Counted from the stretch's first letter, positions 1 to 8,972 are shown. The stretch is DNA of 64,000 nucleotides from an uncultured Lachnospiraceae bacterium (GCA_947245585.1 CAMXPV010000022.1:1-64000); one strand, 5' to 3'. Numbers and translations are program-made. Notes: generated by a model not told the origin, from the letters alone.

Positions 1-556
1 AAAATACCTGTCCGGGATTGGACAGAAAGAAATGCAGAAGCTCATATTCTTTGTGGGTCAGCGTAATCTCCTCACTGTCCAAAAACACCTTATGCGCAGC
101 AGGACTTATCATAATTTTCCCTGCACAGAGTATATTTCTCAGTGCTTCGTCATGTGCGTTTCCCCGCATGCCGCTTGCCACATCTGTGGAAATTGCAGAA
201 GTACGACGCAGCAAAGCGTTTGTCTTTGCAAGTAATATTTTGGGGCTGAAAGGTTTTGTCATGTAATCATCCGCGCCATACTCATAGCCCTTCAATTTAT
301 CCGCCTCATCCCCTTTGGCAGTCAGCATGATAATGGGAAGACCACTCATTTCCCTTGCCGCCTTACACACGGAAAAACCGTCAAGATGGGGCATCATAAT
401 ATCCAGTATCATCAAATCCATCGGATTATTTTTTAATAACATCAGCGCGTCCACACCGTCATCGGCAGTAAAGCAGGTATGCCCTCCTCTGTGCATATAT
501 TCGGAGACGATGTTTTGCATATTCTTTTCATCTTCCACAATTAGAATGTTGGCCAT
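1..556 (-). CDS. OmpR/PhoB-family response regulator (C-terminus beyond window)
   Basis: DNA-binding output protein of a two-component system. Translation from the ATG at 556 begins MANILIVEDEKN and shows a full receiver domain: acidic pocket near residues 8-10, phospho-acceptor Asp52 in LDIMMP, the switch Thr in IIMLTAKGD and the conserved Lys in DDYMTKPF. The start of a winged-helix effector domain (ITLTHKEYELLHFFLSNPGQVF region) is visible before the window edge cuts it at about 185 residues. It lies 36 bases downstream of the radical SAM gene on the same strand, so it may share its transcript; a partner kinase would be expected just outside the window. Family assignment is firm, the regulated genes are unknown. 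Confidence 0.93.
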   Translation of the reverse strand, partial: MANILIVEDEKNMQNIVSEYMHRGGHTCFTADDGVDALMLLKNNPMDLMILDIMMPHLDGFSVCKAAREMSGLPIIMLTAKGDEADKLKGYEYGADDYMTKPFSPKILLAKTNALLRRTSAISTDVASGMRGNAHDEALRNILCAGKIMISPAAHKVFLDSEEITLTHKEYELLHFFLSNPGQVF

Positions 557-592
557 AAAATTATCCCTTTGAAAGAAAATCCACTGCATTCA

Positions 593-1429
593 TCACACAT
601 TCCCCACATACACCTTTTCCAGATATTTCCCCGCCGTCCCGGCAAGGAGGTACAACTGCTCCACATCCGTGGCTTCTCTGTCCCTCATATGATATCGTGG
701 AAAAAAGCGGGTGATATGAAGCGGAATTGACGGACGTATACCGGAAATCCACTTTGCCTGCGCCTCCATATCTTCAGGAGAATCATTCTCTCCCGGCACA
801 ATCAGCGTAGTCAGTTCCACATGGCAGCTTTTAGCCGCCCTCGCGATAAAGGCCTTCACCGTCTCCAGATCCCCGCCAAGCTTCCGATAGTACTCCTCGC
901 GAAAGCCTTTTAAGTCAATATTCATGGCATCCATCCATGGAAGCAGCTCTGCAAGCACCTCCTGCGAAGCGGTGCCGTTCGTCACGAGAACATTAAACAT
1001 CCCGTATTCCCGCACCAGTTTTGCCGTATCACGGACAAACTCCCAACCGACCAAGGGCTCATTATAGGTATAGGCTACGCCAATATTTCCTGCCCTTTTC
1101 TGCTCCTTCCACATAAGCGCCGTATCCGCAAGCTGTCCGGGTGAAACATAATCCATAGCAAAAGCCTCTCCGTCCGTCATGGAAATCTCATGATTCTGGC
1201 AGAAAGGACATCTGAGATTACAGCCAAAGCTGCCCACGGACAGGATCATACTTCCCGCATGAAAATCATACAGCGGCTTCTTTTCGATCGGGTCTAACGC
1301 CAAAGAAGTAATCCTGCCGTAATTTGTACAGATGATTTCCCCGCCCTCGTTTTTTCTGGCCCTGCACAGTCCCGTCTGTCCGGGCTCCAGTGCACAGTGA
1401 TGTACACATACCTGACAAATCGTTTTCAT
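593..1429 (-). CDS. amrS: AmmeMemoRadiSam system radical SAM enzyme
   Basis: Radical S-adenosylmethionine enzyme of the AmmeMemoRadiSam group, related to pyruvate formate-lyase activating enzymes. The 278-residue protein begins MKTICQVCVHHC, a cysteine-rich N-terminus typical of the family, and carries the [4Fe-4S]/SAM motif CNLRCPFC (Cys70, Cys74, Cys77). The ATG at 1429 was preferred over an upstream ATG at 1444 because GGGAGAG sits six bases before it and because family members start here. It lies 24 bases downstream of the Memo-AMMECR1 gene, its standard genomic partner. The reaction performed by this group is not settled; a redox or modification role is inference. Confidence 0.93.
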   Translation of the reverse strand: MKTICQVCVHHCALEPGQTGLCRARKNEGGEIICTNYGRITSLALDPIEKKPLYDFHAGSMILSVGSFGCNLRCPFCQNHEISMTDGEAFAMDYVSPGQLADTALMWKEQKRAGNIGVAYTYNEPLVGWEFVRDTAKLVREYGMFNVLVTNGTASQEVLAELLPWMDAMNIDLKGFREEYYRKLGGDLETVKAFIARAAKSCHVELTTLIVPGENDSPEDMEAQAKWISGIRPSIPLHITRFFPRYHMRDREATDVEQLYLLAGTAGKYLEKVYVGNV

Positions 1430-1453
1430 CATACTCTCCCACATGATTCCGCA

Positions 1454-2839
1454 TCAGTAATGCCGTACCACTTCAAAGCGCTCCATTTCCACGCTCTCAT
1501 GGGCTTTGATTCCCGCCTTTTGCTTCGCTATGGCAATCTGCTCCTCTACCGTGTCCACGCCCTCCAGATTCGGCAAAAGCAGCCCGCGCTTTACGCCCCT
1601 TGTCACGATAATGCCGTACCGGGTCACATCCAGCTCCTCCGGCGAGGAAACCTTCTCCGTCTCCCCCAACACGTCAACGCTGATCGTCAATCGCTCCACC
1701 TCCCAGTCTTCCACGGGAGAGAATCTGGGATCCTCCGAGCATGCACTGACGGCATTGTGCATAATTTCTTCCGCAAGCGATTCTCTGACCGCCTGAATGG
1801 TTCCAATACAGCCTCTGAGCCTTCCGTCCTCCTTCAAGGATACAAACGCGCCTGCCCTGTTTTGATACAATTCCTCCGGCAGTCCCTGGGGCATTTCGGG
1901 GAAAGTTCCCGTCTCCACAAAAGCCTCGATGGTATGTCTTGCCAGTCTGACATATGGGTCTTCCTGTTCCCGTCTTTCAAGAAGCGTCTTCCGCTCCTTT
2001 TCCTCGTACTGTTCCAGGAAATTGCGTGTCCCGTCATTGCCACAGGGCCGATAGGCACAGATGCCATATCCCACCCCGAAAGGCCCCTCATAGGAAAGCT
2101 GTTCTGCCTCCACGCTGACCTGGTCAAACGCGCCTGCCATGATGGTAAAGGAGCGATGTCCGCACTCAGCCGCTTTCTCGCAGAAATCTTCCGAAAAATC
2201 AAGCAGTTCCCCAAAAGCGCCCCTGCCCATCACATCCATAATGCGCGCGTCATAGGCGGGGCCTTCCTCCTGATAGCCGTAAGGTCCTTCCTCTTTCAGC
2301 TTATGGGACAGGTCTCCACTGGCAATTACCACCGTATTTCGCCCAAGGGACTGCGCTGTCTCTTTGATACACTGTCCCAGACGATAATGCGCCGTCAGGG
2401 GAAAGCCCGACAGGCCGATTCTTACCAGGCGATATCCCGTCCAGAATTGATTCACAAAATACAAAGGCACCATAGTGCCATGATCCAGTTTCTTCTCCCG
2501 CTCTCCCAATGTCCCCGCCTGCAGGCCTGCCTCCTTGGCGCTCTCGCACAGCACACGGACAAATTCCGCGTCGTAAGAGACCTCCATGGAAGCCTGCGGG
2601 GCGCGAAACTGCCCGAAATCTCCCCGCGCCCCCTGTCCCGGCGAAATGTGGAAATAGTCTGCATACAAGATCTGGTGCGGGGAAAGGAGCACAATCGTCT
2701 CCGGCTGCAGACGGCCGATCATCTCCGCCGCTCTTTGATAGGCATCGATCGTCTTCTGAATTTTCTTTTCCTCACCCCCGCCTACATCAGGTATGATGAG
2801 CGGCGGATGTGGTACCATGAACCCTGCTGAAATTCCCAT
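1454..2839 (-). CDS. Fused AmmeMemoRadiSam proteins B (Memo) and A (AMMECR1)
   Basis: A 461-residue fusion. Residues about 1-270 are a Memo-like domain of the extradiol dioxygenase/LigB fold (begins MGISAGFMVPHPPLIIP, with metal-ligand-type His in HPP and SPH, and a later SGDLSHK). Residues about 290-461 are an AMMECR1 domain with the hallmark LRGCIGTI. The ATG at 2839 has GGAGG six bases upstream; a longer reading frame to 2926 lacks such a site and adds residues not seen in the family. Together with the adjacent radical SAM gene it makes the three-part AmmeMemoRadiSam system in two genes. Biochemical role of the system in bacteria is poorly defined. Confidence 0.92.
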   Translation of the reverse strand: MGISAGFMVPHPPLIIPDVGGGEEKKIQKTIDAYQRAAEMIGRLQPETIVLLSPHQILYADYFHISPGQGARGDFGQFRAPQASMEVSYDAEFVRVLCESAKEAGLQAGTLGEREKKLDHGTMVPLYFVNQFWTGYRLVRIGLSGFPLTAHYRLGQCIKETAQSLGRNTVVIASGDLSHKLKEEGPYGYQEEGPAYDARIMDVMGRGAFGELLDFSEDFCEKAAECGHRSFTIMAGAFDQVSVEAEQLSYEGPFGVGYGICAYRPCGNDGTRNFLEQYEEKERKTLLERREQEDPYVRLARHTIEAFVETGTFPEMPQGLPEELYQNRAGAFVSLKEDGRLRGCIGTIQAVRESLAEEIMHNAVSACSEDPRFSPVEDWEVERLTISVDVLGETEKVSSPEELDVTRYGIIVTRGVKRGLLLPNLEGVDTVEEQIAIAKQKAGIKAHESVEMERFEVVRHY

Positions 2840-2891
2840 GAAGATCCTCCTTGTTCCTGAATTGCTGTATAGTCTTGGCGTAACAACAGCA

Positions 2892-3473
2892 TCATGCTGC
2901 AAAGGGAACGGCAATTCCATAAACAATCATACCTGCAACTGCCGAAATCATAATGAGCGAGATTGGAGTGATTCTCCTCCCCGTCTTTTTCTTGTACATG
3001 ATCGCAACCATAAGCAAAAAAATCGTAATGGCCATAGCTTGCAGGTCAATGAAACTTTTCTCTGTCACAGGCAGGCAGTTATTTAAGATCAGCTGCAGCC
3101 CCGTTGCCAAAATAATACCAATCACACACGGTTTTAATCCTTCCAGTACCGCTTGAAAATATCTGTTGTTTAATGCCCGTTTTAACATCACCATAATGAG
3201 CAATATAATGCAAAAAGAAGGCAGTACCACTCCCAATGTTGCAACAGCCGCCCCTAAAATGCCTGCCTGCGTACTTCCAACATATGTCGCCAGGTTCACC
3301 ATAATAGGACCCGGCGTGCTCTCGCTCACTGCTATCATATAAGTGAGTTTTTCTTCATTCAGCCACCCGTAAGACAACACCACATCCCGGATTAACGGAA
3401 TCGCGCCATAAGCGCCTCCAAATGCAAAACACCCCACCTTTAGAAAAGCCAGAAATAAATTCAAATATATCAT
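2892..3473 (-). CDS. ChrA-type chromate transporter, second half
   Basis: A 193-residue membrane protein of the CHR family, one of the short-chain type that works as a two-gene pair. It starts MIYLNLFLAFLKVGCFAFGG and contains the family motif SESTPGPIMVNLATYVG near residue 50, followed by several hydrophobic segments. Its start codon overlaps the stop of the upstream partner in an ATGA, which implies translational coupling and a one-to-one complex. The family exports chromate, but in anaerobes the natural substrate is often unclear; nearby genes suggest metal or redox stress. A frame that extends to 3767 is a read-through overlap with the partner gene and was not used. Confidence 0.93.
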   Translation of the reverse strand: MIYLNLFLAFLKVGCFAFGGAYGAIPLIRDVVLSYGWLNEEKLTYMIAVSESTPGPIMVNLATYVGSTQAGILGAAVATLGVVLPSFCIILLIMVMLKRALNNRYFQAVLEGLKPCVIGIILATGLQLILNNCLPVTEKSFIDLQAMAITIFLLMVAIMYKKKTGRRITPISLIMISAVAGMIVYGIAVPFAA

Positions 3474-4045
3474 TTCCCTCTGCTCTCCTTCTTTCCATGC
3501 TCTTTTATTGTATAATAGAGCAGACTGACAGCCGCCGCTATTAGCATCATGCTGATGGTTGAAAACGTCCATGAAAAGATCGTGATTAACAATGTTGCTG
3601 TAAACGAACCCAACATGATTATGATCGAAAGAGGCTTCCGTGACATTTTTTTCATCATATTTACCGCCGCATCCACAATCAGAATCCCTACGGCTACCTT
3701 TATTCCCTGAAACGCATTTGCCACAATGACAATATCCAAAAAATGATCCAAAAAGGCGGAGATACATAAGATAATAAGAAATGAAGGTATCACAACACCT
3801 AATGTAGAAAAAAACGCACCTCTGAATCCTGCAATTCTATACCCGACAAAGGTTGCACAGTTAATTGCAATCGGCCCTGGCGTTGATTCCGCTATTACGG
3901 TAAGATTCATCATCTCATCGTGCGTGATCCATTTTTTCCTCTCAACACAATGATTTTCAATTACAGAAATCATGGCATAACCACCACCGAAGGTAAACAA
4001 CCCAATCTTGACAAATGTCAGAAACAAATCTAAGGCTCTGTTCAT
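3470..4045 (-). CDS. ChrA-type chromate transporter, first half
   Basis: A 191-residue CHR-family membrane protein beginning MNRALDLFLTFVKIGLFTFGGGYAMI, with the characteristic AESTPGPIAINCATFVGY motif near residue 52 and hydrophobic helices after it. It is homologous to the following gene, and each corresponds to one half of the long-chain ChrA transporters. The stop overlaps the next start by four bases. The NifX-like gene ends only 32 bases upstream, so all three are likely one transcript. Transport function is inferred from family membership, substrate in this organism is not shown by sequence. Confidence 0.93.
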   Translation of the reverse strand: MNRALDLFLTFVKIGLFTFGGGYAMISVIENHCVERKKWITHDEMMNLTVIAESTPGPIAINCATFVGYRIAGFRGAFFSTLGVVIPSFLIILCISAFLDHFLDIVIVANAFQGIKVAVGILIVDAAVNMMKKMSRKPLSIIIMLGSFTATLLITIFSWTFSTISMMLIAAAVSLLYYTIKEHGKKESRGK

Positions 4046-4077
4046 TTTCTAAATCCTCCCATACACCCCTTTTTAAC

Positions 4078-4491
4078 CTATTCCTGGTGTTCTCCGCAGT
4101 GATGCTCTCCTCCGCACCCATGGCTGCCACAAGAATGATCTTCTCCGTGGTGCTCATGATGTTCGCATCTTACATCCGGATTAAATTCCAGTTTTCCTGC
4201 CAAAAAATCATTCACAGCTGCATCTGCATTCCCGGACACGCCGCCGTACAATTTTATTCCCTCCGCACCCAACGCGGCAATTGCTCCTCCACCAATACCG
4301 CCACAGATCAAAACATCCGCATTTAACGCGTGTAGGAAACCGGCTAAAGCCCCATGGCCACTTCCGTTTGTGTCCGCAATTTCTGCGGCAGTTATTTTTC
4401 CATCCTCCACATCATAGACCTTGAACTGCTGCGTGTGTCCAAAGTGCTGAAAAATCTCTCCGTTTTCATAAGTTACCGCTATTCTCATCAT
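4078..4491 (-). CDS. NifB/NifX-type iron-molybdenum cluster-binding protein with His/Cys tail
   Basis: A 137-residue cytoplasmic protein of the dinitrogenase Fe-Mo cofactor family. It opens MMRIAVTYENGEIFQHFGHTQ, and has the glycine-rich ICGGIGGGAIAALGAEGIKLYGG core. The last 30 residues are a run of His, Cys, Glu and Gly (contains CEHHEHHGED and CGSHGCGGEHHCG), which looks like a metal-binding tail. The ATG at 4491 is preceded by AAAGGAG. No nitrogenase genes occur nearby, so as in many anaerobes it is more likely a metal-cluster or metal-handling protein than a nitrogen fixation factor. It sits between an esterase gene and the chromate transporter pair with 32-base gaps on both sides. Confidence 0.9.
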   Translation of the reverse strand: MMRIAVTYENGEIFQHFGHTQQFKVYDVEDGKITAAEIADTNGSGHGALAGFLHALNADVLICGGIGGGAIAALGAEGIKLYGGVSGNADAAVNDFLAGKLEFNPDVRCEHHEHHGEDHSCGSHGCGGEHHCGEHQE

Positions 4492-4523
4492 GCTTCTCCT
4501 TTCCATTTTTGATACCTTCCTTC

Positions 4524-5198
4524 TTATCTCTCCAACATCCACTCGATACCGGCCACCGTCCTGGGAACACTATTTTGAAAATGGTTCCCCAGATTCAGCC
4601 GGAAAAGCGTATCAATGTCCCTGTCCCTGCAAAAAGCCGCAATCTGCTCCGTGCGCTCCTGCACCGTCTTCAAATAAGGATTCTTTGTCCTGCACTCCCG
4701 GTCTCCCAATGAAAAATACAGACAGTCGGGTTTCCTCTTCATCTCGTTTGCAGACACATATTCCAACAGATTCGGAAACCAGAGAGAGCCAGAAACACTG
4801 GCAGCCCTGGAGAAGAAATCCGTCTGATACAGCGCATAAAACGCAAACAACCCCGCAAGCGAATATCCCGCAATCCCTCTCCATAAAACCGTTCCCGGAA
4901 GTTTCTTTTCCGCCTCCGGCACAATTTTCTCAGTCAAAAGCCGCAGGTAATCATCCGCGCCTGCCGTACAGGGCAGCTCCTTCTCTGAAAACGGCGCCAC
5001 ATCCCACGGGGACATATCGTGATTCCAGTCCAAGCCGCTGATGACTGCCAATGACAAATCCCTGCAGTCACCCTTTTGCAGCGCCTGATACACCTGTCCG
5101 CCCTCCCCTGCATGGGTATGCAGATACACGATCGGACCGTTCTCCTCCCTGCCGGGATAGAGCGAGACCGTTTTACCCTCTATTTCAAATTTTTTCAT
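4524..5198 (-). CDS. Esterase family alpha/beta hydrolase
   Basis: A 224-residue alpha/beta hydrolase of the esterase-D/siderophore-esterase kind. It has no signal peptide. The nucleophile elbow is GYSLAG with Ser113, a likely catalytic His lies in GNHF near residue 206, and the sequence ISGLDWNHDMSPW near residue 55 resembles the oxyanion region of Fes/BesA-like enzymes. Substrate cannot be read from sequence; intracellular hydrolysis of an imported ester (for instance a siderophore-like compound) is only a suggestion. It is first in a short co-directional run with the NifX-like and ChrA genes, 32 bases apart. Confidence 0.85.
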   Translation of the reverse strand: MKKFEIEGKTVSLYPGREENGPIVYLHTHAGEGGQVYQALQKGDCRDLSLAVISGLDWNHDMSPWDVAPFSEKELPCTAGADDYLRLLTEKIVPEAEKKLPGTVLWRGIAGYSLAGLFAFYALYQTDFFSRAASVSGSLWFPNLLEYVSANEMKRKPDCLYFSLGDRECRTKNPYLKTVQERTEQIAAFCRDRDIDTLFRLNLGNHFQNSVPRTVAGIEWMLER

Positions 5199-5285
5199 TT
5201 CATAACCTGCTGCTTAAAAATTTTATTCTTTTCCCATCATAACCGCATATTTTACAAAAAGCAACCCGGCATGTAACATCTGCCT

Positions 5286-6875
5286 TTATTGCGTATGTAA
5301 TTGATCCTTGTCCAACATCCCTACGCTCTCAGCCGCAAGCATTACCTGCACCTGTAAGCAGGCAAGGCCCGCAGCCGTCATGAAAAAGTCGAGAATTGCA
5401 TTGGCCGCAACTGACAGGGCGACGGCTCCGGCAGGAATACCAAGCTGCGCAAACATAACGGTAAATACGGAAAGCGTCCCGCCGGGAATGGGCGGCGTTG
5501 CCATAGACAAAAGCCCCAACGTCAACACTGCCATCACAAGAAACTGTGGCGTAATGGGAACGCCGTAATACTCCGCCATACAGAGTGCGACCGCAAACAG
5601 TCCCACCACAAACCCCGGCTTATAGAGGACCTGGCCCAACGGGATCGCAAAGTCCGCCACCTTTTTGGGAATGCCAAGTTTTTTTTCACATGTATCCAGA
5701 TTAGTCGTAAGGGCGGCAGCCGAAGAAGCGGTTGTCAGGGCAATCAGGAAAGTGGGCAGCATTTTTCTGGCTAACAAAAACGGGTTGACAGACAGACGCG
5801 CCGCTGCCAGAAAGACATAAAACAACGTCACCAAAAAACATCCTGGTATCGCAATGGCAAACACCTTCAACAGACTCAAAAATCCGCTGCCAAAATCGGA
5901 CAACAACAAGTCAAAAATACTTAAAAATACAAATAATGGAACAACTCTTCCCAGAGCGCTCATTAAAAACCGCACGACCTCGTTCAACTGCATGACAAAA
6001 TTCTGTACTGCCGATACCCGTTCCCCCAAAATGAGAAGGGCCGTTCCCACACAGATTCCCAAAAAGACAATCTGCAGTGCATTTCCATTCTGAAAAGGAG
6101 AAACAATATCCGAAGGCACAATCCCAAGCACCATCTGATATATTTCGGTAAAATTGCCGGAAACCGCATTTCCCTTTTCCATAACAGGCAAAAATAGCAG
6201 ACAGCTCAAAAAAGCCACAACCACACCTAAGAGGAATATTCCGGCAATCATTTTGATGATCAATTTTTTTCCGATCTTTCCCACCACCGTCAGATCGCCA
6301 ATGCTGACAATTCCACAGCAGACCGCCAGAAATATCAGGGGCGAGGATACCGCGCGGAGCCCTCCAAGAATTACATTGAATATGGGCTGTGTGACTACAA
6401 GCGCAGCCGCCTGTCCCTCCTGTGGCACGAATCTTGCCCCTGCCCCCAAAACTGCCGCCAGAATAACTGCTGTCACAAGCTGCGCGACCTGGCCCATGGA
6501 GAACCTTTTTTGCGGATTGCAAGAAAGGCAGTTTTTCCCGTTCTTGTACGTATATATAAGCGATAATCCTGCCTGCGCCAACAGCCGATTGCTGAGCAGA
6601 AATTCCTCCGCCTCATCATCGGCGTTGATTTCCATCCCCTCCACACACACTTCGATGGAAAGTCTGCCAAATTTCTGTACCGTTTTATATAAGACAGCCG
6701 CTCCCTCTAATTTTTTCAGCCATACCTCCAAAATTTCTTCCAGAGACAGACGGATGCGGAGAACATCCCTGCTGTCCGTCCCCGCCTCCGTCAAAGTCTC
6801 AGCAAGCAGTCTCGACAACCGATCGATCGTCTCTGCCGATAATATCAATTCTTCTTTCCTTTGTTTCATACACAA
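5286..6875 (-). CDS. Dicarboxylate/amino acid:cation symporter with extra N-terminal domain
   Basis: A 529-residue membrane protein. Residues about 130-520 are a DAACS/GltP-type sodium- or proton-coupled symporter: serine-rich re-entrant loop LTTASSAAALTTNLDTC, and a second hairpin TPPIPGGTLSVF. The first 120 or so residues are soluble and unlike the usual family, resembling a degenerate RsbW/GHKL-type ATPase fold (SLEEILEVWL where active kinases have SLEE..N), followed by CLSC just before the membrane part. Usual symporters have 400-450 residues. The gene follows the dehydratase-activase-like gene by six bases, so it belongs to that operon. Transport of acidic amino acids or dicarboxylates is inferred from the family; the role of the N-terminal domain is unknown. 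Confidence 0.88.
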   Translation of the reverse strand: MCMKQRKEELILSAETIDRLSRLLAETLTEAGTDSRDVLRIRLSLEEILEVWLKKLEGAAVLYKTVQKFGRLSIEVCVEGMEINADDEAEEFLLSNRLLAQAGLSLIYTYKNGKNCLSCNPQKRFSMGQVAQLVTAVILAAVLGAGARFVPQEGQAAALVVTQPIFNVILGGLRAVSSPLIFLAVCCGIVSIGDLTVVGKIGKKLIIKMIAGIFLLGVVVAFLSCLLFLPVMEKGNAVSGNFTEIYQMVLGIVPSDIVSPFQNGNALQIVFLGICVGTALLILGERVSAVQNFVMQLNEVVRFLMSALGRVVPLFVFLSIFDLLLSDFGSGFLSLLKVFAIAIPGCFLVTLFYVFLAAARLSVNPFLLARKMLPTFLIALTTASSAAALTTNLDTCEKKLGIPKKVADFAIPLGQVLYKPGFVVGLFAVALCMAEYYGVPITPQFLVMAVLTLGLLSMATPPIPGGTLSVFTVMFAQLGIPAGAVALSVAANAILDFFMTAAGLACLQVQVMLAAESVGMLDKDQLHTQ

Positions 6876-6881
6876 CTCCTG

Positions 6882-8129
6882 TTATAAGCTCATATTTTTC
6901 CCACCGCTGATCCCCAATAAAATGCGGCTCTCCCGCAGCGCATGGGCAGAATCGTAATCATATTCCACGGTCTGTATATTCACCTTCGGATACCGCTCGT
7001 GCAGTTTTTTCATAATGCCCCGTTCGCACACATGGCTGACAAGGCATCCAAAAGGATGTACGATCAAAATACTCTCATAACCTTTTTCCGCCAGATCCGC
7101 AACCTCCGCCGCAATCAGCCAACCGTCTCCCGTGCGGCATCCTTTGTTAATAATTGGTTCCGCCATCTCTTTCATTTTTGCAAAATCCGCATCCGGCAGA
7201 AAGCGGCTGTCCTTTGCAATGCTTTGGTTGATATCATCTTGTATGCGGAGCAGATAATCAAGCACCGTATCGCAGGCTTTCCGTGCCATTCGTCCTGCAC
7301 CGCAAAGTTTCTGGTTTTCCCGTTCACTGTCCACCAGATAGATACAGTAATTGACAAATCCGCCCATCCGGTACGCACAGTCCTGCTCCTGCAAAAACTG
7401 TTCCAAATGCTCGTTCCCTATCGGGGAAAATTTAATATAAATCTCCCCCACAATCCCGACTTTCCTGATATTCCTATTTTCCACCGGAATCTTTGCAAAA
7501 TCAAGAACAATCTGCCGATACCGCTCTTTTCTTTTTTTTGAGGAAATATTTTTCCCCGTTTTGATATCCCCGCACAATATGTCATTCCATCGCTCCCAAC
7601 ACGCCTTTGCCTCCCCCTGCCTGCACTCGTAGGGCCTTACCTGTTGGTACAGCGTCATCAGCAAATCCCCGTAACACACCGCCGCGACAGCACAAAACAG
7701 CAGCTTTGGCGTAATCGTAAAACCCGGATGCTTATATTGTCCGAAGGCATTGAGGGAAATAACCGGGATCTGACTGTATCCGGCTTTTTTCAGACTTGCA
7801 ATCATAGAATTATAAATATTGCCTGCCCGGCACGCTCCCCCGGCCTGGGGTTCCATAAAGGCGATCTGATCCGTTTGAAACCGCCCTGACCGAAGCGCTG
7901 CCAAAACCTGTCCCAAAATCAACACCGTCGGAAAACAATAGTCACTGCTGATATAGGGAAGAGAATAGCCCGGCAAGTTCTTTTCCTCCGGCAGAATTTC
8001 CAAATGATATCCGCAAGCAGCAAAAGCCGCCTGCAAAAGCGCATTGTGATAATGCAGCATGTCTGGCAGCAAGATGGTATGCGTATGTTTCATTTTCTTT
8101 GTAAATTCTGCCCCGCCTACTCCCTTCAT
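6882..8129 (-). CDS. 2-hydroxyacyl-CoA dehydratase activase-related protein
   Basis: A 415-residue protein matching the C-terminal, stand-alone module of the large acyl-CoA dehydratase activase proteins (COG3581/DUF2229-like). Visible family features are SSDYCFPTVLILGQ, AGGACRAGNIYN and the late HPFGCLVSHVCERGIMKKL, whose cysteines probably bind an iron-sulfur cluster. The usual ASKHA ATPase half is absent here and no hydroxyacyl-CoA dehydratase subunits are adjacent. Its ATG overlaps the polyferredoxin stop (ATGA) with GAGGGGAGA before it, so the two are translationally coupled. It may be an electron-transfer or cluster protein; substrate is unknown. Confidence 0.8.
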   Translation of the reverse strand: MKGVGGAEFTKKMKHTHTILLPDMLHYHNALLQAAFAACGYHLEILPEEKNLPGYSLPYISSDYCFPTVLILGQVLAALRSGRFQTDQIAFMEPQAGGACRAGNIYNSMIASLKKAGYSQIPVISLNAFGQYKHPGFTITPKLLFCAVAAVCYGDLLMTLYQQVRPYECRQGEAKACWERWNDILCGDIKTGKNISSKKRKERYRQIVLDFAKIPVENRNIRKVGIVGEIYIKFSPIGNEHLEQFLQEQDCAYRMGGFVNYCIYLVDSERENQKLCGAGRMARKACDTVLDYLLRIQDDINQSIAKDSRFLPDADFAKMKEMAEPIINKGCRTGDGWLIAAEVADLAEKGYESILIVHPFGCLVSHVCERGIMKKLHERYPKVNIQTVEYDYDSAHALRESRILLGISGGKNMSL

Positions 8130-8968
8130 AGCTTGTCTCCCCTCAGCATAACAAAATGCAGGCAATTCCCCGGACAGCTCTCCACACATCTGCCACATCT
8201 GATACATTCCGGTGAGCGGGATATCTCCTGAACGGAAAGCCCCACCGGACAGGCCTTCTCACAAGCCTTACACGACAAACATTTCTCCTCATTCCACTGA
8301 ATTCGGACAAGGCTGAAACGATTAAACCACCCGTAAATCGCGCCCAGGGGACACAGATACTGGCAAAAAGGACGGTAAGCCTTAACGGATAAAACAACAA
8401 TCAATATCAGGATCCCCAGTTTCCATGAGAACAGCCCTCCGATCTGCTCCCGCAACGCCCTGTTTCCGGTTAGCAGAGGCACTGCGCCAAACAGCGTGCC
8501 AGAGGGGCACAGATACTTGCAAAACGCCGGAACCTTCGCAAATCCTCCAAATAAAAAGAGTGATCCGGCACCCACCAGACCAAACAAAACAACATACTTC
8601 CCATATTTTAATATCCGGTGAAAGGGCAGCGTTTTTCTCTTGCGAAAGACAGGAATTTTATGTAACAAATCCTGTATGAATCCAAAAGGGCAAAGCCAAC
8701 CGCAGATGAAACGTCCAAACAGGCTCCCAAACACAAAGAAAAACCCAAGAGCCGCAAAGGGCACCTGGAATCCTCTCTGATTTAAAAGTGCCTGCAAAGC
8801 CCCTATGGGACAGGACGCTACCGCGCCCGGACAGGAATAACAATTCAATCCGGGCACACAGGCATATTTCAACTTTCCCTGATATATCTTCCCGTTTGCA
8901 AATCCATAGGCATACCCGTTTGTGAAAATGGTAAAAACAAGCTGCACGATCAGCCGGAGTCTCTTCAT
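8126..8968 (-). CDS. Membrane polyferredoxin (NapH/MauN-like 4Fe-4S protein)
   Basis: A 280-residue membrane protein with about five hydrophobic segments and many cysteine motifs: CYSCPGAVASCP near residue 42, CGWLCPFG, CKYLCPSG and CQYLCPLG at membrane boundaries, then two classical ferredoxin motifs CLSCKACEKACP and CIRCGRCVESCP near the C-terminus. Such proteins carry electrons across or along the membrane for reductive systems. It follows the 50-residue CXXC gene by four bases and overlaps the next gene by four. The partner set (TlpA-like lipoprotein and CD1871A-type peptide) suggests electron supply to an extracytoplasmic thiol-redox process. Confidence 0.9.
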   Translation of the reverse strand: MKRLRLIVQLVFTIFTNGYAYGFANGKIYQGKLKYACVPGLNCYSCPGAVASCPIGALQALLNQRGFQVPFAALGFFFVFGSLFGRFICGWLCPFGFIQDLLHKIPVFRKRKTLPFHRILKYGKYVVLFGLVGAGSLFLFGGFAKVPAFCKYLCPSGTLFGAVPLLTGNRALREQIGGLFSWKLGILILIVVLSVKAYRPFCQYLCPLGAIYGWFNRFSLVRIQWNEEKCLSCKACEKACPVGLSVQEISRSPECIRCGRCVESCPGNCLHFVMLRGDKL

Positions 8969-8972
8969 ATGC

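Noticed and set aside
1397-2830. Long plus-strand open frame of 477 codons opposite the Memo-AMMECR1 gene
   Set aside because: It has no ribosome binding site or protein features and lies opposite a clear gene with family motifs; it is an antisense by-product of codon bias.
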